64,000 nt of DNA, taken from assembly GCF_024362695.1 (NCBI RefSeq), contig NC_065410.1:3158001-3222000 (forward strand), read 5' to 3'. This DNA is from Pectinophora gossypiella (taxonomy: Eukaryota > Arthropoda > Insecta > Lepidoptera > Gelechiidae). How positions within the stretch are numbered: the stretch's first letter is position 1; each line of letters begins with the position of its first letter. The notes under the pieces are model-generated. The model was given only the letters and a program-made list of their open reading frames with translations, was not told the origin of the DNA and ran no database searches. This document shows, one piece after another, positions 45,651-58,052 of the stretch. The position numbers were made by a program, and so were the translations under genes.

Positions 45651-46142
45651 CATGAGTTTTGCTTACTTAACAAAACTCTGTCAAGAAGCTAATTATAGTA
45701 ACCCTGATGCCAGGGTCGATGAGATCAAGCATTGGTCTCACAACCCACACGAGAGAAGAAGGTACTTAAGTAAACAACTATCCTGTCACTCCTGGAAATC
45801 ACAAAATAATACGCATGTAAGAACTTAATTTAAAAAAAAGCCACACCTAAGTTGAAACCTTTTTTAAAACTGGCTTTTAATCAGAAGAACCATTAACACT
45901 TTTACTTGAACTTCGCGATTTTCCCCTTGATTTATAACGTCGGGAGAAAGAAATTTACTTCGAGACTGTGAGTTGGTGATGGAGGGCCGTTTGTGGAGGT
46001 TTTGATTAAAATCCAGAACTGCTAAAGGCTAATGGAGAAGGATTTAGTTAAGAAACGGCCGCTTAGTAAAGATTAATCTGTTTAGTTTGACCTTCAGACG
46101 AAGTACTTTTGGTACTACAGTAATTCATTGCGTTAGTTTAAC

Positions 46143-46425
46143 GGCCTCCGTGGTCCAGTGGTTGAGCGTTGGGCTCACGATCCGGAGGTCCCAGGTTCGA
46201 ATCCCGGTGGTGACATATCACAAAAATCACTTTGTGATCCCTAGTTTGGTTAGGACATTACAGGCTTATCAACTGATTGTCCGAAAGTAAGACGATCCGT
46301 GCTTCGGATGGCACGTTAAGCCGCTGGTCCCGGTTACTACTTACTGATGTAAGTACGTAGTCGTTATATGAGTCATGCCAGGGGCCTTTGGCGGCTCAGT
46401 AATAACCCTGTGTGGCTGTGTGGCT
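46143..46425 (+). mobile_element. SINE-A, full head
   Basis: GGCCTCCGTGGTCCAGTGGT (A box) and AGGTTCGAATCCCGGTGG (B box) head, then the family body to GGCGGCTCAGTAATAACCCT. Best-preserved plus-strand head in the window. Confidence 0.88.
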
Positions 46426-46949
46426 CAGTAATTGTGTTTTTTGGTTTTCTTGAGGGTCACGGTTGCATGGTCTTTAAAGGTAGGAGTATTTCTCTACTCC
46501 TTCATATCTCTTTCTTTCTCAACTTTCGTTTCTAAATTTGCATAAGGGTGTCAATCAATCTTTTTTCATACACGTATGCTGGTCCAGAGTAGATCGTACT
46601 AAACCTATTCTAATGACCTATTCAAATTTGGTCAATGATCATCGATTTTTATTTATTTATTGCAACACACAACAGGATATTAACAAAACATGATAAAATA
46701 AACAATTACAAACAAAAATGGTCCCAACCAATAAGGGTGCGTTGACAGCATGCAAAATCATATAGCAACTAAAAAGAGGTAAAGAAAAAAGAAAGATTAC
46801 AATTTTATCTACCAAAATCGTCACTTTTGCAATATATGCACTGTACCAATTTGTCTTCTGGTGTGTTGATGAGTTATAATAGTCGAGGTCGATAGGGCAT
46901 GAATTTTGTTATTTTACCTTTACAAGGCATCACCCGTTCGCCATCACTA

Positions 46950-47120
46950 ATTTAAAAGCCACGCTCTTCTCGGTGTAACATTCTCCGTACTACTTTTTTA
47001 GGGAAAAATTGGGCAGTGGTTTTCCTCTTGCCTTCCGCCCCGCAGTACTCTGCCTGACGCGAGTTGGATGGCGTATAGTCTATTTCAAAGCCATGCTAGG
47101 ACTCTTGTCCTCCCGGCTTC
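46950..47120 (-). repeat. Dispersed retroelement-like repeat
   Basis: Reverse complement of the GTGTACTGCGGGGCGGAAGG segment of 16265-16600 (CTTGCCTTCCGCCCCGCAGT). Confidence 0.55.
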
Positions 47121-47434
47121 ACCCGTTGAAAATCCCATGTATTATGTAATTCTTTTTGGCTTTATCTATTCCTTTTTATTTAAATAAAATATATTTATTC
47201 CATCAAACGCATTATCCTAAGAGGAACATTAAAAATGTATGGAGTGCCGTTTGTATGTCAGAGGGACAGAGGAATTATTCTGGACGGAACCAAAATTTTT
47301 ATTTTGATGTTTTTCATAAATTCGTCATGTCTTATTAAGTGTCCAATCATCTTGCCTTTTCTGTCCTTTAGATATGTACTTAAATTAATAGGTTTACACC
47401 AAAGTTCATGACTTTGAACATCGAAGGCGCTTAG

Positions 47435-47600
47435 AGCTTGACGCCAACCGTGATGAATTGAAAGCCCGACCGCCTGCGGCGATCAATTATACATGTTTAA
47501 ATGGTGTGCTCATATGCTCGCTAATAAGATTGGCTATACAAGCCACATGCGAGCACATGAACATCGGAGTTGAAGCAGTCACCGTGGGTGAATTCGGTTG
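47435..47600 (+). pseudogene. Decayed LINE tail, zinc-finger family
   Basis: Reads RDELKARPPAA then diverges. One Cys pair of the finger is lost, but a HMRAHEHRS-like end and CATCATCATCAT follow. Relative of 2891-3061. Confidence 0.5.
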
Positions 47601-47654
47601 GATCACATCATCATCATCATATTAATAGGTACCTATCTATATGTCTCTCTCTAT

Positions 47655-47775
47655 GAGGAGCTCGGTGGCGCAGCGGTAAACGCGCTACGTCTGCGATTGT
47701 TGAAGTTAAGCACCTTTCGCAAAGGCTTTCATAGGATCGGTGACCACAAAAAAAGCTTTCATCTCGAGCTCTGTA
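47655..47775 (+). mobile_element. SINE-B 5' part
   Basis: GAGCTCGGTGGCGCAGCGGT, GTCTGCGATTGTTGAAGTTA, then GGTGACCACAAAAAAAGC. 3' truncated. Confidence 0.85.
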
Positions 47776-48094
47776 TATCAGTACAAGAATACCCAAGAAT
47801 GCGGCTCAATGTTCCGGAATATTCCCACCAACTCGGCAAAGTAGGTTTAGTTAACTTCGTCGTTTCCAATAAAACTTGCCGCGCCGAAGTAATCTGAGGC
47901 ACGAGATGAATACGACACGAACGGTATATGTTGTGCGGGTATTGTACCGGAATTATTTGGACGGAAGCAAATTGGATGTGTGCAGTATTTGGATGAGCTC
48001 ACGACGAGGAAACTTGCAATGCGTAGATGACTAAGTCGAAGATAAGTTATAAACTGCTATCTAGAAATAGAAACTCACCTAATATACTCTTTTC

Positions 48095-48190
48095 TCTAAC
48101 CGGAGCAGCCTGGTGGAGTATGCTCCATACCTCCTTCGGTTGCTTGAAGGTAGGTGTAGTTACGCCCTGCGGTGGGTCGTGCGTATCATA
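48095..48190 (+). mobile_element. SINE-A2 3' fragment
   Basis: GAGCAGCCTGGTGGAGTATG and CTCCATACCTCCTTCGGTTG, diverged from 13050-13100. Confidence 0.65.
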
Positions 48191-48254
48191 TAGAATAAGA
48201 ATAAGAATAAGATGGCTAGGCTATTTATGTTATTACCAATTTTATTTCCGTACA

Positions 48255-49135
48255 TCAGTTTAAATACAAGTTCAAAAATATTTTATCTTTATTCAGTAGG
48301 TAACATTTTGAATCGTCATTTTTACGTAACGAACGTATCATCCGCCTATAACAACTGCATACTATTTATTTGAGGGTCAATATTCCGTTATTTTTTGTCA
48401 TTTTTACAAGGAAACGACTTCAAAGCCATTTACTAAAAATCAAAGCAGCTTACTCCTAGACTTTCTCATTGCATCAGGACATGCAACGTGGTTTCGTTTC
48501 GCCACTAATCCCTGATTAACCATCATGTCCGTAGCCCATACATTGTACTGTCGATCAGTCGCAGAAATTCAATGGGTCCACCTAATTAATTGATTCAGGC
48601 CTATTCAACTGTTTGCCTCACTAATTCAATTAACGCATTGAGATGTTGACCACTGTTATGTAAATCGTAGGGCAAGGAAGTTAGAAAGCCAACTATCAGT
48701 GTGGTTTGGACTAGGGATATTTTGCAAGAGATAATTGGCTAGGTCAGTTTTCGAATAAGTATTTAAAAAAATACAAATGCTTATTTTATACCTCTCAAAG
48801 TTTTTAATTTCTCCAAAAAGTTTTATATAATAGAAAAACCATTATATATCTTCATTAATTTCAAATTTCGCGCGAAAACGCTCGGTCACGTGACATTTTG
48901 CCCAGTGACGTCACATTTCAATAAACGAAGAAACTGTCAAACTACGCCTCACTTCAAGTGATTCGAAATCTGACAGATAGCTTTTGTTAATTTTGTGAAA
49001 TGTGACGTCACACGAAGCCGAATCATGGCCGCCCGTATTTCGGGTCTTGTAATACACAGATAAAAAATCGAATTCTTATCTTAAAAAAAATAAATATGAT
49101 CTTAATAAAAAAAAATATTGGATAATTATTGTTAA
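48255..49135. other. AT-rich spacer
   Basis: Nothing recognised as coding. At 48890-49030 GTCACGTGACATTTTGCC and TGTGACGTCAC form a weak inverted arrangement, which may be a worn MITE. Confidence 0.4.
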
Positions 49136-49419
49136 ATATTATGTACATACATAAACTCACGCCCGTACTCCCCGAAGGGGTGGGCAGAACTACAAATAAT
49201 CGAGAAACTATTTGCAGCCACTTTTGATACAGTCATAGTCCTAAGGTGGATAATGTATAAAACTGTATGATGATAGGTGATCAGCCTATCGCTCTTACAG
49301 ATGATCCATCGTGTTCGACAGGACGCCCGTGTGTTCGATTTGTTAAATGATAAACTTCTATATCCGACATATTTCATATTTTTCAAAAAAGGAGGAGGTT
49401 CTCAATTCGACCGTATATA

Positions 49420-49909
49420 TACAGGGTGTTAGTGACATCGTAACGAAAACTTTGAGGGGTGATTCAGGCCATGATTCTGAGTTGATATCAAGTAGAAATT
49501 TCCGTCGCAAAAGTATGGATTGGAAAATAATTAAAAAGAAAAGAAAAATTTTCATGAATTTTTTGACACGAAATTCCACTTGATATCAACTCAGAATCAT
49601 GGTCTGAACCATCCCCCTCAGTATTCGTTACGGTGTCACTAACACCCATACCTACTTATATGGCTACCGTATGTACTTGTACGGGGTGTAAATGTCATCG
49701 TAACGAATACTGACAGGGATGATTCATCTGATTATTCTGAGTTAATATCAAGTGGAATTTTCCATCGCAAAAGTATAGAATTGAAAATAATTTAAAAAAA
49801 CTAAAAAAAAATCATGAATTTTGCGACGGAAAATTTCACTTGATTTTAACTCAGAATCATTGTCTGAATCAACCCCCTCAGTATTCGTTACGATGTCACT
49901 AACACCCAG
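49420..49909. mobile_element. Dimeric T1 foldback MITE, best preserved
   Basis: Unit 1: 49420-49648 (TACAGGGTGTTAGTGACATC to the complement). Unit 2: about 49680-49909. Linker ATACCTACTTATATGGCTAC then GTACTTGTAC. In both units the arms carry GAGTT.ATATCAAGT.GAA and the complement. Several short ORFs here are products of the palindrome. Confidence 0.88.
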
Positions 49910-50399
49910 TATATATTTTATTGTTACAATTGTCAAGTAACCAATTGTGCTATTACATACATTGCCGATAAAATAAAATGTATCTTGCAATGTTTAAACC
50001 TCCGTAGTGGATGTATTTGGTCACTTAGCGAAGGACTTGTATCAGCCCGCAGTAAACCAACTTAATGGAATAAGCGTCGACCCTCTTCAATAACATTCTT
50101 TGCATAGATAACCACGCAATTTGCGGAAAATTATAGGCTGTAATATAACACATGTACATAGTCATATTAAAGATTTTAGTTTTCCTGTGCCATGAAGGGA
50201 TCTCCTTGAATGATGGTGGATATTTATAATGCACAAGACAACCTTTTAATATACTATTGCGGAGCTTTTTGCGTCGTAAAGTTTGCGGGCGAGTACAGTG
50301 CAAACTAAAGTTGAAGTATGAACTATTTGTATTTGAATGGCGCGCGTTTGGCCCTTCCGACTTCTTTCTTCTATTCTGTGCCTCCAACAATAAATACAA
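49910..50399. other. Spacer
   Basis: Opposed frames 50025-50399 (-) and 50257-50439 (+) overlap and have no motifs. Confidence 0.4.
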
Positions 50400-50763
50400 T
50401 GGTGCTAATTCCTGTAAATGCCAATTAATTGTATTTTAAGTTATATCTGTCATTTTGTTATCCGTTGTAAAGGAAAGGGACGGGTAATCGACAGGCACAA
50501 AAATGGAATACACGTCAATTTTAAGCAGAAATCTAAACCAACCGTCTAAAATTTTACATCGGCCAATATCCCGACAGAATTAAGTAGGCAGCACGTCAAA
50601 CGGATTGCATACCAGCGAGATGCCTATTTTATTCGCACGGGTTATACATACATTTTAAAATTAACTTGTTGACAATCATCCGTCCCTTTCCTTTTCGGTG
50701 GATAAGAAAATGGCAGATATAACTTAAAGTAAAATTAGGATGTGTCTGCAGGAATCGGGGCCA
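50400..50763. mobile_element. R9 foldback MITE
   Basis: Inverted arms about 100 bp long: ATTTTAAGTTATATCTGTCA...AAAGGAAAGGGACGGG on the left and CCGTCCCTTTCCTTTTCGG...GGCAGATATAACTTAAAG on the right, with tips related to ATTCCTG/CAGGAAT. Copies: 55680-55993, 18603-18770 (half). Confidence 0.85.
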
Positions 50764-50999
50764 TTATGTACTATTGTTAGTTATTGTTAGTCGGTTTATA
50801 CGACTCTGTCTTTACGAATGTTTCTATTCACCAATATTATTTATCATAATACAGAGAAACCAAAATTTGTCAGTAATTTATATAATTTAATAGATTTACT
50901 TTCGTAATTTCATAAAGTATAATGTTATTATGATTGCGGCGTAAGTAATTATAATACAATTAGGTATTGCGTCGTATCTATGTATGTTTCGCTTAGTAT

Positions 51000-51090
51000 A
51001 TACAGGGTGTTAGTGACATCGTAACGAATACTGAGAGGGATGATTCAGACCATGATTCTGAGTTAATATCAATTGGAATTTTCCGTGTAG
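51000..51090. mobile_element. T1 MITE, left arm only
   Basis: TACAGGGTGTTAGTGACATC to GGAATTTTCCGTG, then it breaks off into R16-like sequence (51105-51175). Confidence 0.85.
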
Positions 51091-51240
51091 GTAATCGTAA
51101 CATAGAATAAGGAATAATATTACATGTAGAACGGCAACTCTCCGCTCCCCACCAGCGACTGAGCTACATCCATCGCAAGATGAACTAAGTACCCGCACCT
51201 CACCGAGCTTTACGAAACCAACGGGATAAGTGGACCACAT

Positions 51241-52100
51241 GACGATATAGGCTATATTTGACGCTAAGTTTATTTAGTAATTACTTTAGCAAGAAAAACA
51301 TTTGGGCCTGCGACTAAAGCTGTCAATGATGTAGCAGTTTCATTGTAATTAAATCCAAATCCGAAACCGGGTCCTCATTTAATTAAACTTTTTTAATTAC
51401 TTTATAAGACCTTAGGCGGATTATCTATTTGGAAGCAGACCCCATTTCCTATTTTGGAAAATGCATTTTGTTATTGTTAGATGGGAACTGTTATTGGGTA
51501 GGATTTAATCCTTTTTATTTATGTATGAATATGGTTGGCGGATGGACACATCAAATATGAATGGAAGCTTTGATTTGAACAAAGGCGAAATGGCTTGCAA
51601 ACGCAGGTTTATAACTTGTCTGTTACTGATTTGATTATAGGTGCCTCGACTATGCTTTATTTATATATACGAGGAAACAATATAAAAACTACTTAATAAA
51701 AAAATTATAAACTATGAATGAAAAAAGAAACAAAAAGAAAAACAAGACTAGATAACATGTAAAACACTAAAAAAAAAAACAATTATAAAACTAATAGGAA
51801 TTATCACACAAAATGAAATAAAAAATTATAATAAAACGAAGTCAAAGACAACTTGCAGTCACTGTTGATACAGGTTTATGATGCCGAGGGATCAGCCTAT
51901 CGCCCAAGCTGAAGCCAATGTTAGGTAAAGCCTTTTGACGCCTATTTCCTGTTGGGTTAGTCAGACACCACGTAATTCCTCTTACTACAATCCTGATACA
52001 CCACTTTCGCTCAATTCACTGGCAACAAAGACTTCTTGCATGCTCGCTGGTTAAGAGTCCTCTTGACCAGGCATTTCATTAAAACCAATTATAAGAAGAC
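51241..52100. other. AT-rich spacer
   Basis: No gene seen. 51850-51920 resembles a piece of the repeat at 49200-49290 (CAGTCACTGTTGATACAG). Confidence 0.4.
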
Positions 52101-52102
52101 CA

Positions 52103-52250
52103 GGGGGGTTAAAATGGCCACATCGAATCAATTCATCTAAGAAAGCAATGTTTGCGCATATAAAAGTAAGTGCGCAATTCAAATAAATTACATATTGCAA
52201 TATTTATTTCTTAAGATTAATTGCTTCGATGTGGCCATTTTAACCCCCCA
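52103..52250. mobile_element. P7 foldback MITE, best preserved
   Basis: Terminal inverted repeats GGGGGGTTAAAATGGCCACA / TGTGGCCATTTTAACCCCCC are perfect over more than 20 bp. About 148 bp, non-coding. Copies: 59097-59252, 40683-40805, 60903-61003 (half). Confidence 0.9.
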
Positions 52251-52354
52251 GGTACGCTCAATCCATTGTTGATGACGTAAGTGTTACAATAGGTATCTCC
52301 AACATTCCAAGGACGTAAAAATTATTGTCAAAAATGAAGTAAATTACTGACATA

Positions 52355-52470
52355 CATACATACATACATAAACTCACGCCTATTTCCCACCGGGGTAAGC
52401 AGAGACTATAGAATTCCATCTGCTTCGATCCTGACACACTTCTCTTGCTTCTCTTGTTTCTTGTTTTTAA
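52355..52470 (-). repeat. Retroelement ORF tail, fragment
   Basis: CATAAACTCACGCCTATTTC and GAATTCCATCTGCTTCGATC. Reverse of the 42780-43010 family. Confidence 0.6.
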
Positions 52471-53039
52471 ATTACTGACTTATGTATTTAATTACTGTTA
52501 CTTGTTACATATAATAAAAATCATCGAAACTGTATGTGAATCTTTTACAAATTATTTAATAAATAGACCAGCATTTAATACCGGGCATTTTTATCATTTA
52601 GGTAATCGTTAATCTTATAATAAGCTTTTTTTACATAAAGTTAGCTTCACATGAGCTTTAAATTTATTTTCTGACAAATATAAAATATTGTCTGGTATTT
52701 TTATACAACAATAAATAGATAAAGATACTCATAATACCTATTAGACATTCGATCCTACACATTGAGGACAGGAATAATAATTGTTCTTCAGAGTACCTAC
52801 CGGATAATTGACCTAATTCGACTAGTACAAACCGACAATGACTGCAAGTAGCTGCATCAAATTACAATAAGGAATACGACAGCTTACGACGAGGCATCCT
52901 GACTATTCATGACGTTTTTGTCCACACTTGCGCAGTTTGATTTGATTTCAAGTCTGTGATGATGAGTTTACAGACATAGTCACGAAAGCATTCTATTTGA
53001 CAACAAAATAGCCTGTTTTGCTGGAAATAAGTTACTTAA

Positions 53040-53215
53040 AACACATAATAACGGGTTCTTACCGCGTTTAAAGCAGGGATATGAGACTCCCGATTTTTCG
53101 ACACTGTTGCAAGTGCCATGATCACGGCTGACTAATGAGATTAGAGTAAAGTAGGTAGAACCATAAATTTTCTACGGGCAGACATATATTATCTGTCTAC
53201 TCTCTTTCTTTGCCG
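53040..53215 (-). mobile_element. E8 element
   Basis: AACACATAATAACGGGTTCT at the left, then GATATGAGACTCCCGA and TTTTCTACGGGCAGACATAT. Reverse of 17448-17640. Confidence 0.65.
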
Positions 53216-53419
53216 CTTTTTTATGTATTTGATATCGGAATGTTCGGAACCATCTGAACTCGCACCAAACGCACAACGACAATCCGCACTCACTGTGTCC
53301 TCACGTTTTGTCACCACATTAGGCCGTTTTAAGCTTTTTACAACACCTACCACTGGATTCCACATGCTCGATAATTTGAACCCGTCTTCCCTATTTTATT
53401 GTAACAATGTAAAAATAGG

Positions 53420-53679
53420 TTAGTACAGGGGAGACCTGTACCCCGCAGTGGGATGTATAAGCTACAACCGGAGGTCCAATAGGAGGTTCTGGGTTTAACC
53501 TGTGTTTGGGCTAGTAGGCCTGGACTAACTACTTTTTTTAAACAATCAGGTGATTTAGCATGCAATGTTCTAGCTAAACAACGGACAGTTTCATATAGGT
53601 AGTAATTTCGACAATGCCCTTGAGCCTGGAGATCCTGGAGATGAAGATGATCTGGAGATCACGAGCCCAACGCTCTAAC
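53420..53679 (-). mobile_element. SINE-A2-like copy, diverged, hosting SINE-B
   Basis: Reverse-complement family pieces (CAATCAGGTGATTTAGCATG; ACGAGCCCAACGCTCTAACC). The head end carries the insertion of the SINE-B at 53690-53976. Confidence 0.6.
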
Positions 53680-53689
53680 CACTAGGTCA

Positions 53690-53976
53690 TTCATCACCAG
53701 CCCATTTACGTCCCCACTGCTGGGACACGGGCCTTTCCTATGGATGGATAGGGAGATCGGGCCTTAAACCACCACGCGGGCCCAGTGCGGATTGGTGGTT
53801 ATTAACGACTGCTAATGCACCCAGGACCAACGGCTTAACGTGCCTTCCGAAGCACGGAGGAGCTCGAGATGAAAACTTTTTTGTGGTCACCCATCCTATG
53901 ACCGGCCTTTGCGAAAGTTGCTTAACTTCAACAATCGCAGACCGAGCGCGTTTACCGCTGCGCCTCCGAGCTCCTC
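53690..53976 (-). mobile_element. SINE-B, nested insertion
   Basis: Full copy. Flanks CACTAGGTCA (53680-53689) and CAGTAGGTCA (53980-53989) form an imperfect duplication of the SINE-A2 head sequence. Confidence 0.85.
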
Positions 53977-54362
53977 CACCAGTAGGTCACGGAGTGGCTT
54001 TTGTTTTTTTCTCCATTTCTAGCTCGTAGCAAAACAAACATTTTCCGATAATACTAGGTACCTAAGATTATTTTCTCGTCACAAAACACGACACTACGCT
54101 TCAGGTCTTAACCGTACCAAATCAGCTGTGACCACAAAGATAATACAACACTATTACCCATATACCGGTCACAAACTACCTTGATATCCATCATTACCGT
54201 TTATGTGCTGAACAGAGACCGTGGTATTACCAGTAATAAAACAGTCAATATGTGCTATAATAGGATTGGCCTCATAAATAGTTACAGTGTGCCATAGACG
54301 ATGGTACGTGTCATATTGCACTATCATTGGCCAATTAGTGCGTGGCCAGTGGTTGCGTTTAG

Positions 54363-54532
54363 ACTGCGTTTCTATTGACGCGGAGCTGAGCGGAGATGTG
54401 CAGGAATCGACCAATCACCGTGAGGTAGAGAGTGACAGAGCGTCTTCGTTTTTCGCTCTCTCGAACGCTGTGATTGCTCAAATCCGCACATCTCCGCTCT
54501 TCTCCGCCCATCTCCGCGACAGTGGAAACCCG
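54363..54532. mobile_element. Foldback MITE (GCGGAGATGTG family)
   Basis: Inverted arms GCGGAGATGTGCAGGAATCG...CAATCAC and GTGATTGCTCAAATCCGCAC...ATCTCCGC. GC-richer than its surroundings. The open frame through it (54287-54607) is incidental. Confidence 0.75.
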
Positions 54533-54699
54533 GCCTTAGTGCGGTTGATGGCTCGATGGTCTAGTATCCATAGATTGTTAATGAAATCACTTGCCACTTT
54601 GCAATAAATAAACAAAGTATTTTGCGTTTAGCACCAGTACAAATGGGCGGCCTTATGGCTCTGAAGCAATATGTCAATATCACAATGATAAAATTAAAT

Positions 54700-54842
54700 C
54701 GAAAAAAAAAATGACTCGGACGGGACTTGAACCCACAGTAATTAATGATGATACATAGATCGAAGTATTTCACATGGACAGGAGGAGGACCCGGTGGTGT
54801 AATTCAAATTCAAATTCAAAAAGTAATGGTTAACACGCCCTG
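54700..54842. mobile_element. SINE-D, rearranged
   Basis: GACTCGGACGGGACTTGAAC (reverse T arm) and, 70 bp on, AGGAGGACCCGGTGGTGTAA (forward head) followed by AATGGTTAACACGCCC. An inversion or two partial copies in opposite orientation, with a short AATTCA repeat between. Confidence 0.6.
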
Positions 54843-54844
54843 GT

Positions 54845-55125
54845 GTAAGGGTTATTACTGAGCCGCCAAAGGCCCCCATTAACATGGATCGTGTAACGAC
54901 TACTTACTTACATCGCTAAGTAGTAACCGAGAACAACGGCTTAACGAGCCTTCCGAAGCACAGATCATCTTACTTTCGGTCAATCAGGTGATCAGCCTGT
55001 AATATTCTAACCAAACTAGGAACCACGAAGTAATTGCTGTGGTATGTACCCACCGGGATTCGAACCCGGGAGCTCCGGATCGTGAGCCTAACGCTTAACA
55101 ACTGGAACACGGAGGTCGTTAGAGC
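54845..55125 (-). mobile_element. SINE-A copy
   Basis: Reverse complement including body and tRNA-like head (GGGATTCGAACCCGGGAGCT; CGTGAGCCTAACGCTTAACA). Confidence 0.88.
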
Positions 55126-55679
55126 AGCCAGCTGATTTATGGCGACTTTTCTCAGTTCTAGATAGAACAAGGCCTTAAAAATATTATTAAGTATTTTATT
55201 CAGAGGTAATAAAAATAAATAGTTTTTTATCGTCGGAAATAAAATGTTATTCATAACCCCATGAACTTTACACCTTAAATCAAACATAAGCTCACATTAA
55301 AGCCATCTTTACATTTTTAACTCGATTGTCAAGTAGTAAACGTTAAGAGCAATAATAATAAATTTCCAATAACAATAAAGCCGATTAATATAACCTGACA
55401 CATTTCCAAAGGACCTCTACTTTATTAACCTTTCTTAAAGAATATAATTTGACAGTCACTTTCATAAATTTTGGGAGGTATTTTGTGAAAAATTCCGAGA
55501 GGAATTCTTTAAGGCGATGTTTTCACAGTTGGTAAACACAGTGATAAAGAGAAACGTATTTTTCTTAAAAAATTTGCTTTTTTTTTACTGTATTACGAGC
55601 AAAGACAAACATAGAATGTCAATCCCTTCGGAGCGGACATAGCTCTTCTATACATAGACTACATATTTACGGTTTTATA
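55126..55679. other. AT-rich spacer
   Basis: Nothing recognised. Confidence 0.5.
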
Positions 55680-55993
55680 GGTGCTGATTCCTGTACACAC
55701 CATATAATTTTATTTTAAGTTATACCTATCATTTTCATATCCGCTGAAAAAGAAAGGGACGGGTAATCGACAGGCATAACATTTATGGAACACACGTCAA
55801 TTTTAAACAGCAACTTAAAAACGAGACTATTCAGTTTCCAGCACACGTCGAACGGGTTACATAATATGCGAAAAGTCTATTTCATTTTAAAATTAACAGT
55901 TGTCATTCATCCGTCCCTTTCCTTTTCGGCGTATAAGAAAATGACCGGTATAACTTAAAATAAAATTAGGAGATGTCTGCAGGAATCGGGACC
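55680..55993. mobile_element. R9 foldback MITE
   Basis: Both arms present (GCTGATTCCTGTACACACCA at the left; GTCTGCAGGAATCGGGAC at the right). The left tip contains ACACACC, the motif next to the hexamer array at 18602. Confidence 0.85.
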
Positions 55994-56454
55994 AGTGTCG
56001 CTGTCTCTTTCCTATAAAATTATCCACCTCGCTAGGGGTCGTGAGTTCGGCTGACAGCCCTCAATACTTCCCCAATTTGTCCGGCCAAGTAGTCAATAAG
56101 GCCATCGGAAAAGTCTCCAAATATAAGAACAGTATTTCGCGCCATCTAAATACCCTACATAGACTACACAATGACCAATTGATGTACGTAATTGTTGAGT
56201 TAGTAATATGTCTGCAGGGTAAACATGCTCAATAAATTTTGTCAAAATCAATAAGTTTGTTTTTTTCCCCTAACATGCGTGTCACGTGATTTTGTTCGTA
56301 TTTTGATAGAACGGCATGACATTTTTGGGTTCACATATTAGCACCAATCGACAAAACGACAGAATTATGTCGTCAGAATCGATAAAATGACCGTGACAAT
56401 TTTTTATCACGTCGCGCATGTTAGCCCTGGCCTTTGACAGCGCAATAGTAAGTA

Positions 56455-56645
56455 ACCGTAACTCTCAGACGACGCCCTGAGCCGAGGTTCGGGCCCAACT
56501 GGGCACCCTCAGGCCTGTTGTCTTAAACGTTGTACCGGGTGAGAGCCTTCAGCGCTCCCCATTTGTCCGGCCAAGTAGTTAATGCCATCTGCGGCAAATC
56601 TACAATAAGTCACGTCAAAAAAAAAAAACCGTAACTCCTGTGCAT
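56455..56645 (-). mobile_element. SINE-C related fragment
   Basis: GGGCCCAACTGGGCACCCTC and TCAGGCCTGTTGTCTTAAAC are the reverse of the SINE-C body at 19915-19960. Then CGGCCAAGTAGTTAATGCCA, also at 39608 and 56080. Confidence 0.6.
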
Positions 56646-56999
56646 TAGCAACATCAGCAACCCAGAGTGGGTTGAATATATTAGAATAATAGAAGAAGAA
56701 TGTCAAATCAAATTAAATAAAATATACTTTATTGCACAGAACTAAATGAATGAAGAATGTCCAGCCAAAACAGAAATGTCACCTTAACAATCTCTCCAAA
56801 ATACTTGCAGGAAGGTTGCTTACCACGTCACCCGACATGTTATTAAGGGGAATTCATAACGCGACGGACGGCAAATTATCTTATAAAACCTAAGGCCGCG
56901 TGCCGGGCGGTAGCGGGCAGCGGAGCGGTGGGCAGTGAATAGAAAACGTACGAATGAACGTCAAATACAAAATCATTTTACTTACCTACTTTCACATAA

Positions 57000-57260
57000 C
57001 ATACATATATACATATATAAACTAACGCCTATTTCCCTACGGGGTAAGCAGAGACTATAGAATTCCATTTGCTTCGATCCTGACACACTTATCTTGCTTT
57101 CTCCACATTCATCAATAGCTTCATACACGCACGCCGGTTCAGAGTAGATCGTATTAAACCTTTTCTAAGGACATCTCCAATTTGATCATCGTAAGTCCTT
57201 CTCGGTCTTCCTCTGCCAGCTCTACCATCAACTTTCGCTTTATATACCGCTTACTTTATT
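57000..57260 (-). repeat. Retroelement ORF tail, longest reverse copy
   Basis: AACTAACGCCTATTTCCC, GAATTCCATTTGCTTCGATC, GCCGGTTCAGAGTAGATCGT and CTTCCTCTGCCAGCTCTACC. The complement gives GRAGRGRPRRT.., a basic stretch, and the NVEEA and DRSKWNS motifs. Frame intact only in part. Confidence 0.6.
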
Positions 57261-58052
57261 TACTTTCATATAACATAATATCATATTTCCCTGTACTCCG
57301 ATCCTGACACAGCATCAAATAAAAATGCAGAAAATACGTGGCTTGTCTATAAAGTGAAGAAACCACGTGAGAACGAATACTATTACATTTTATTAACAGC
57401 GCATCGCGGCCGGTGAATCGCTTAATGTATTTTTTTTAATTACAAATTTGCATGAAACACCTGTCAGACAACGTGCCTATTTCCAGCTGTGAGAAACTAT
57501 GGAATTCCACTTACTACCTCTACAACCCTAACACACCGCGTAACTTCCACCACTCTCATTAAAGAAGTCATGCATGCTACACCTACTCTATGTCAGACAG
57601 CTCTATGATAACCCACCCACAACACACCACCACACTCAACGATACCACAGTTGATGAGGTTGGTTACCTAATAATCTACACGAGAAAAGAAGAATCGTCT
57701 CGCTACCCGCTGTTGACCAGTACGCGCCCTAGAATTATGTAAAGTGACCTGCACCTCAGAGGCGGCTTTGGGACCTTATTTGAGCCCTAGAAGTATAAGG
57801 TACAATTATAAGTAAGCCTTCCATAATAATTTCACGTTTTAAAGTTTAATAGATGGTTGAGGTATCGAGGTATTCTAAAGGGAAAGGACAATGTTCAAAA
57901 TGTACTGATAAAACATCCAAAATAATCACTTGAATCCTTGTGGTTTAGAAGTAAAGTTATGGAACAAAATGGTAAAAAACGCTATCAGTACTGAAATCCT
58001 TGAAACCCTACACAGTTTCACTCATTAATAATAAGTTTCTGGGTTTTTTTTA
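57261..58052. other. Spacer
   Basis: No gene seen. 57650-57700 resembles a short SINE-A tail fragment (GTTGATGAGGTTGGTTACC). Confidence 0.4.

Noticed and set aside
54287..54607. 106-codon ORF
   Set aside because: It runs through the arms of a foldback MITE (54363-54532); both arms would encode inverted, unrelated peptides.
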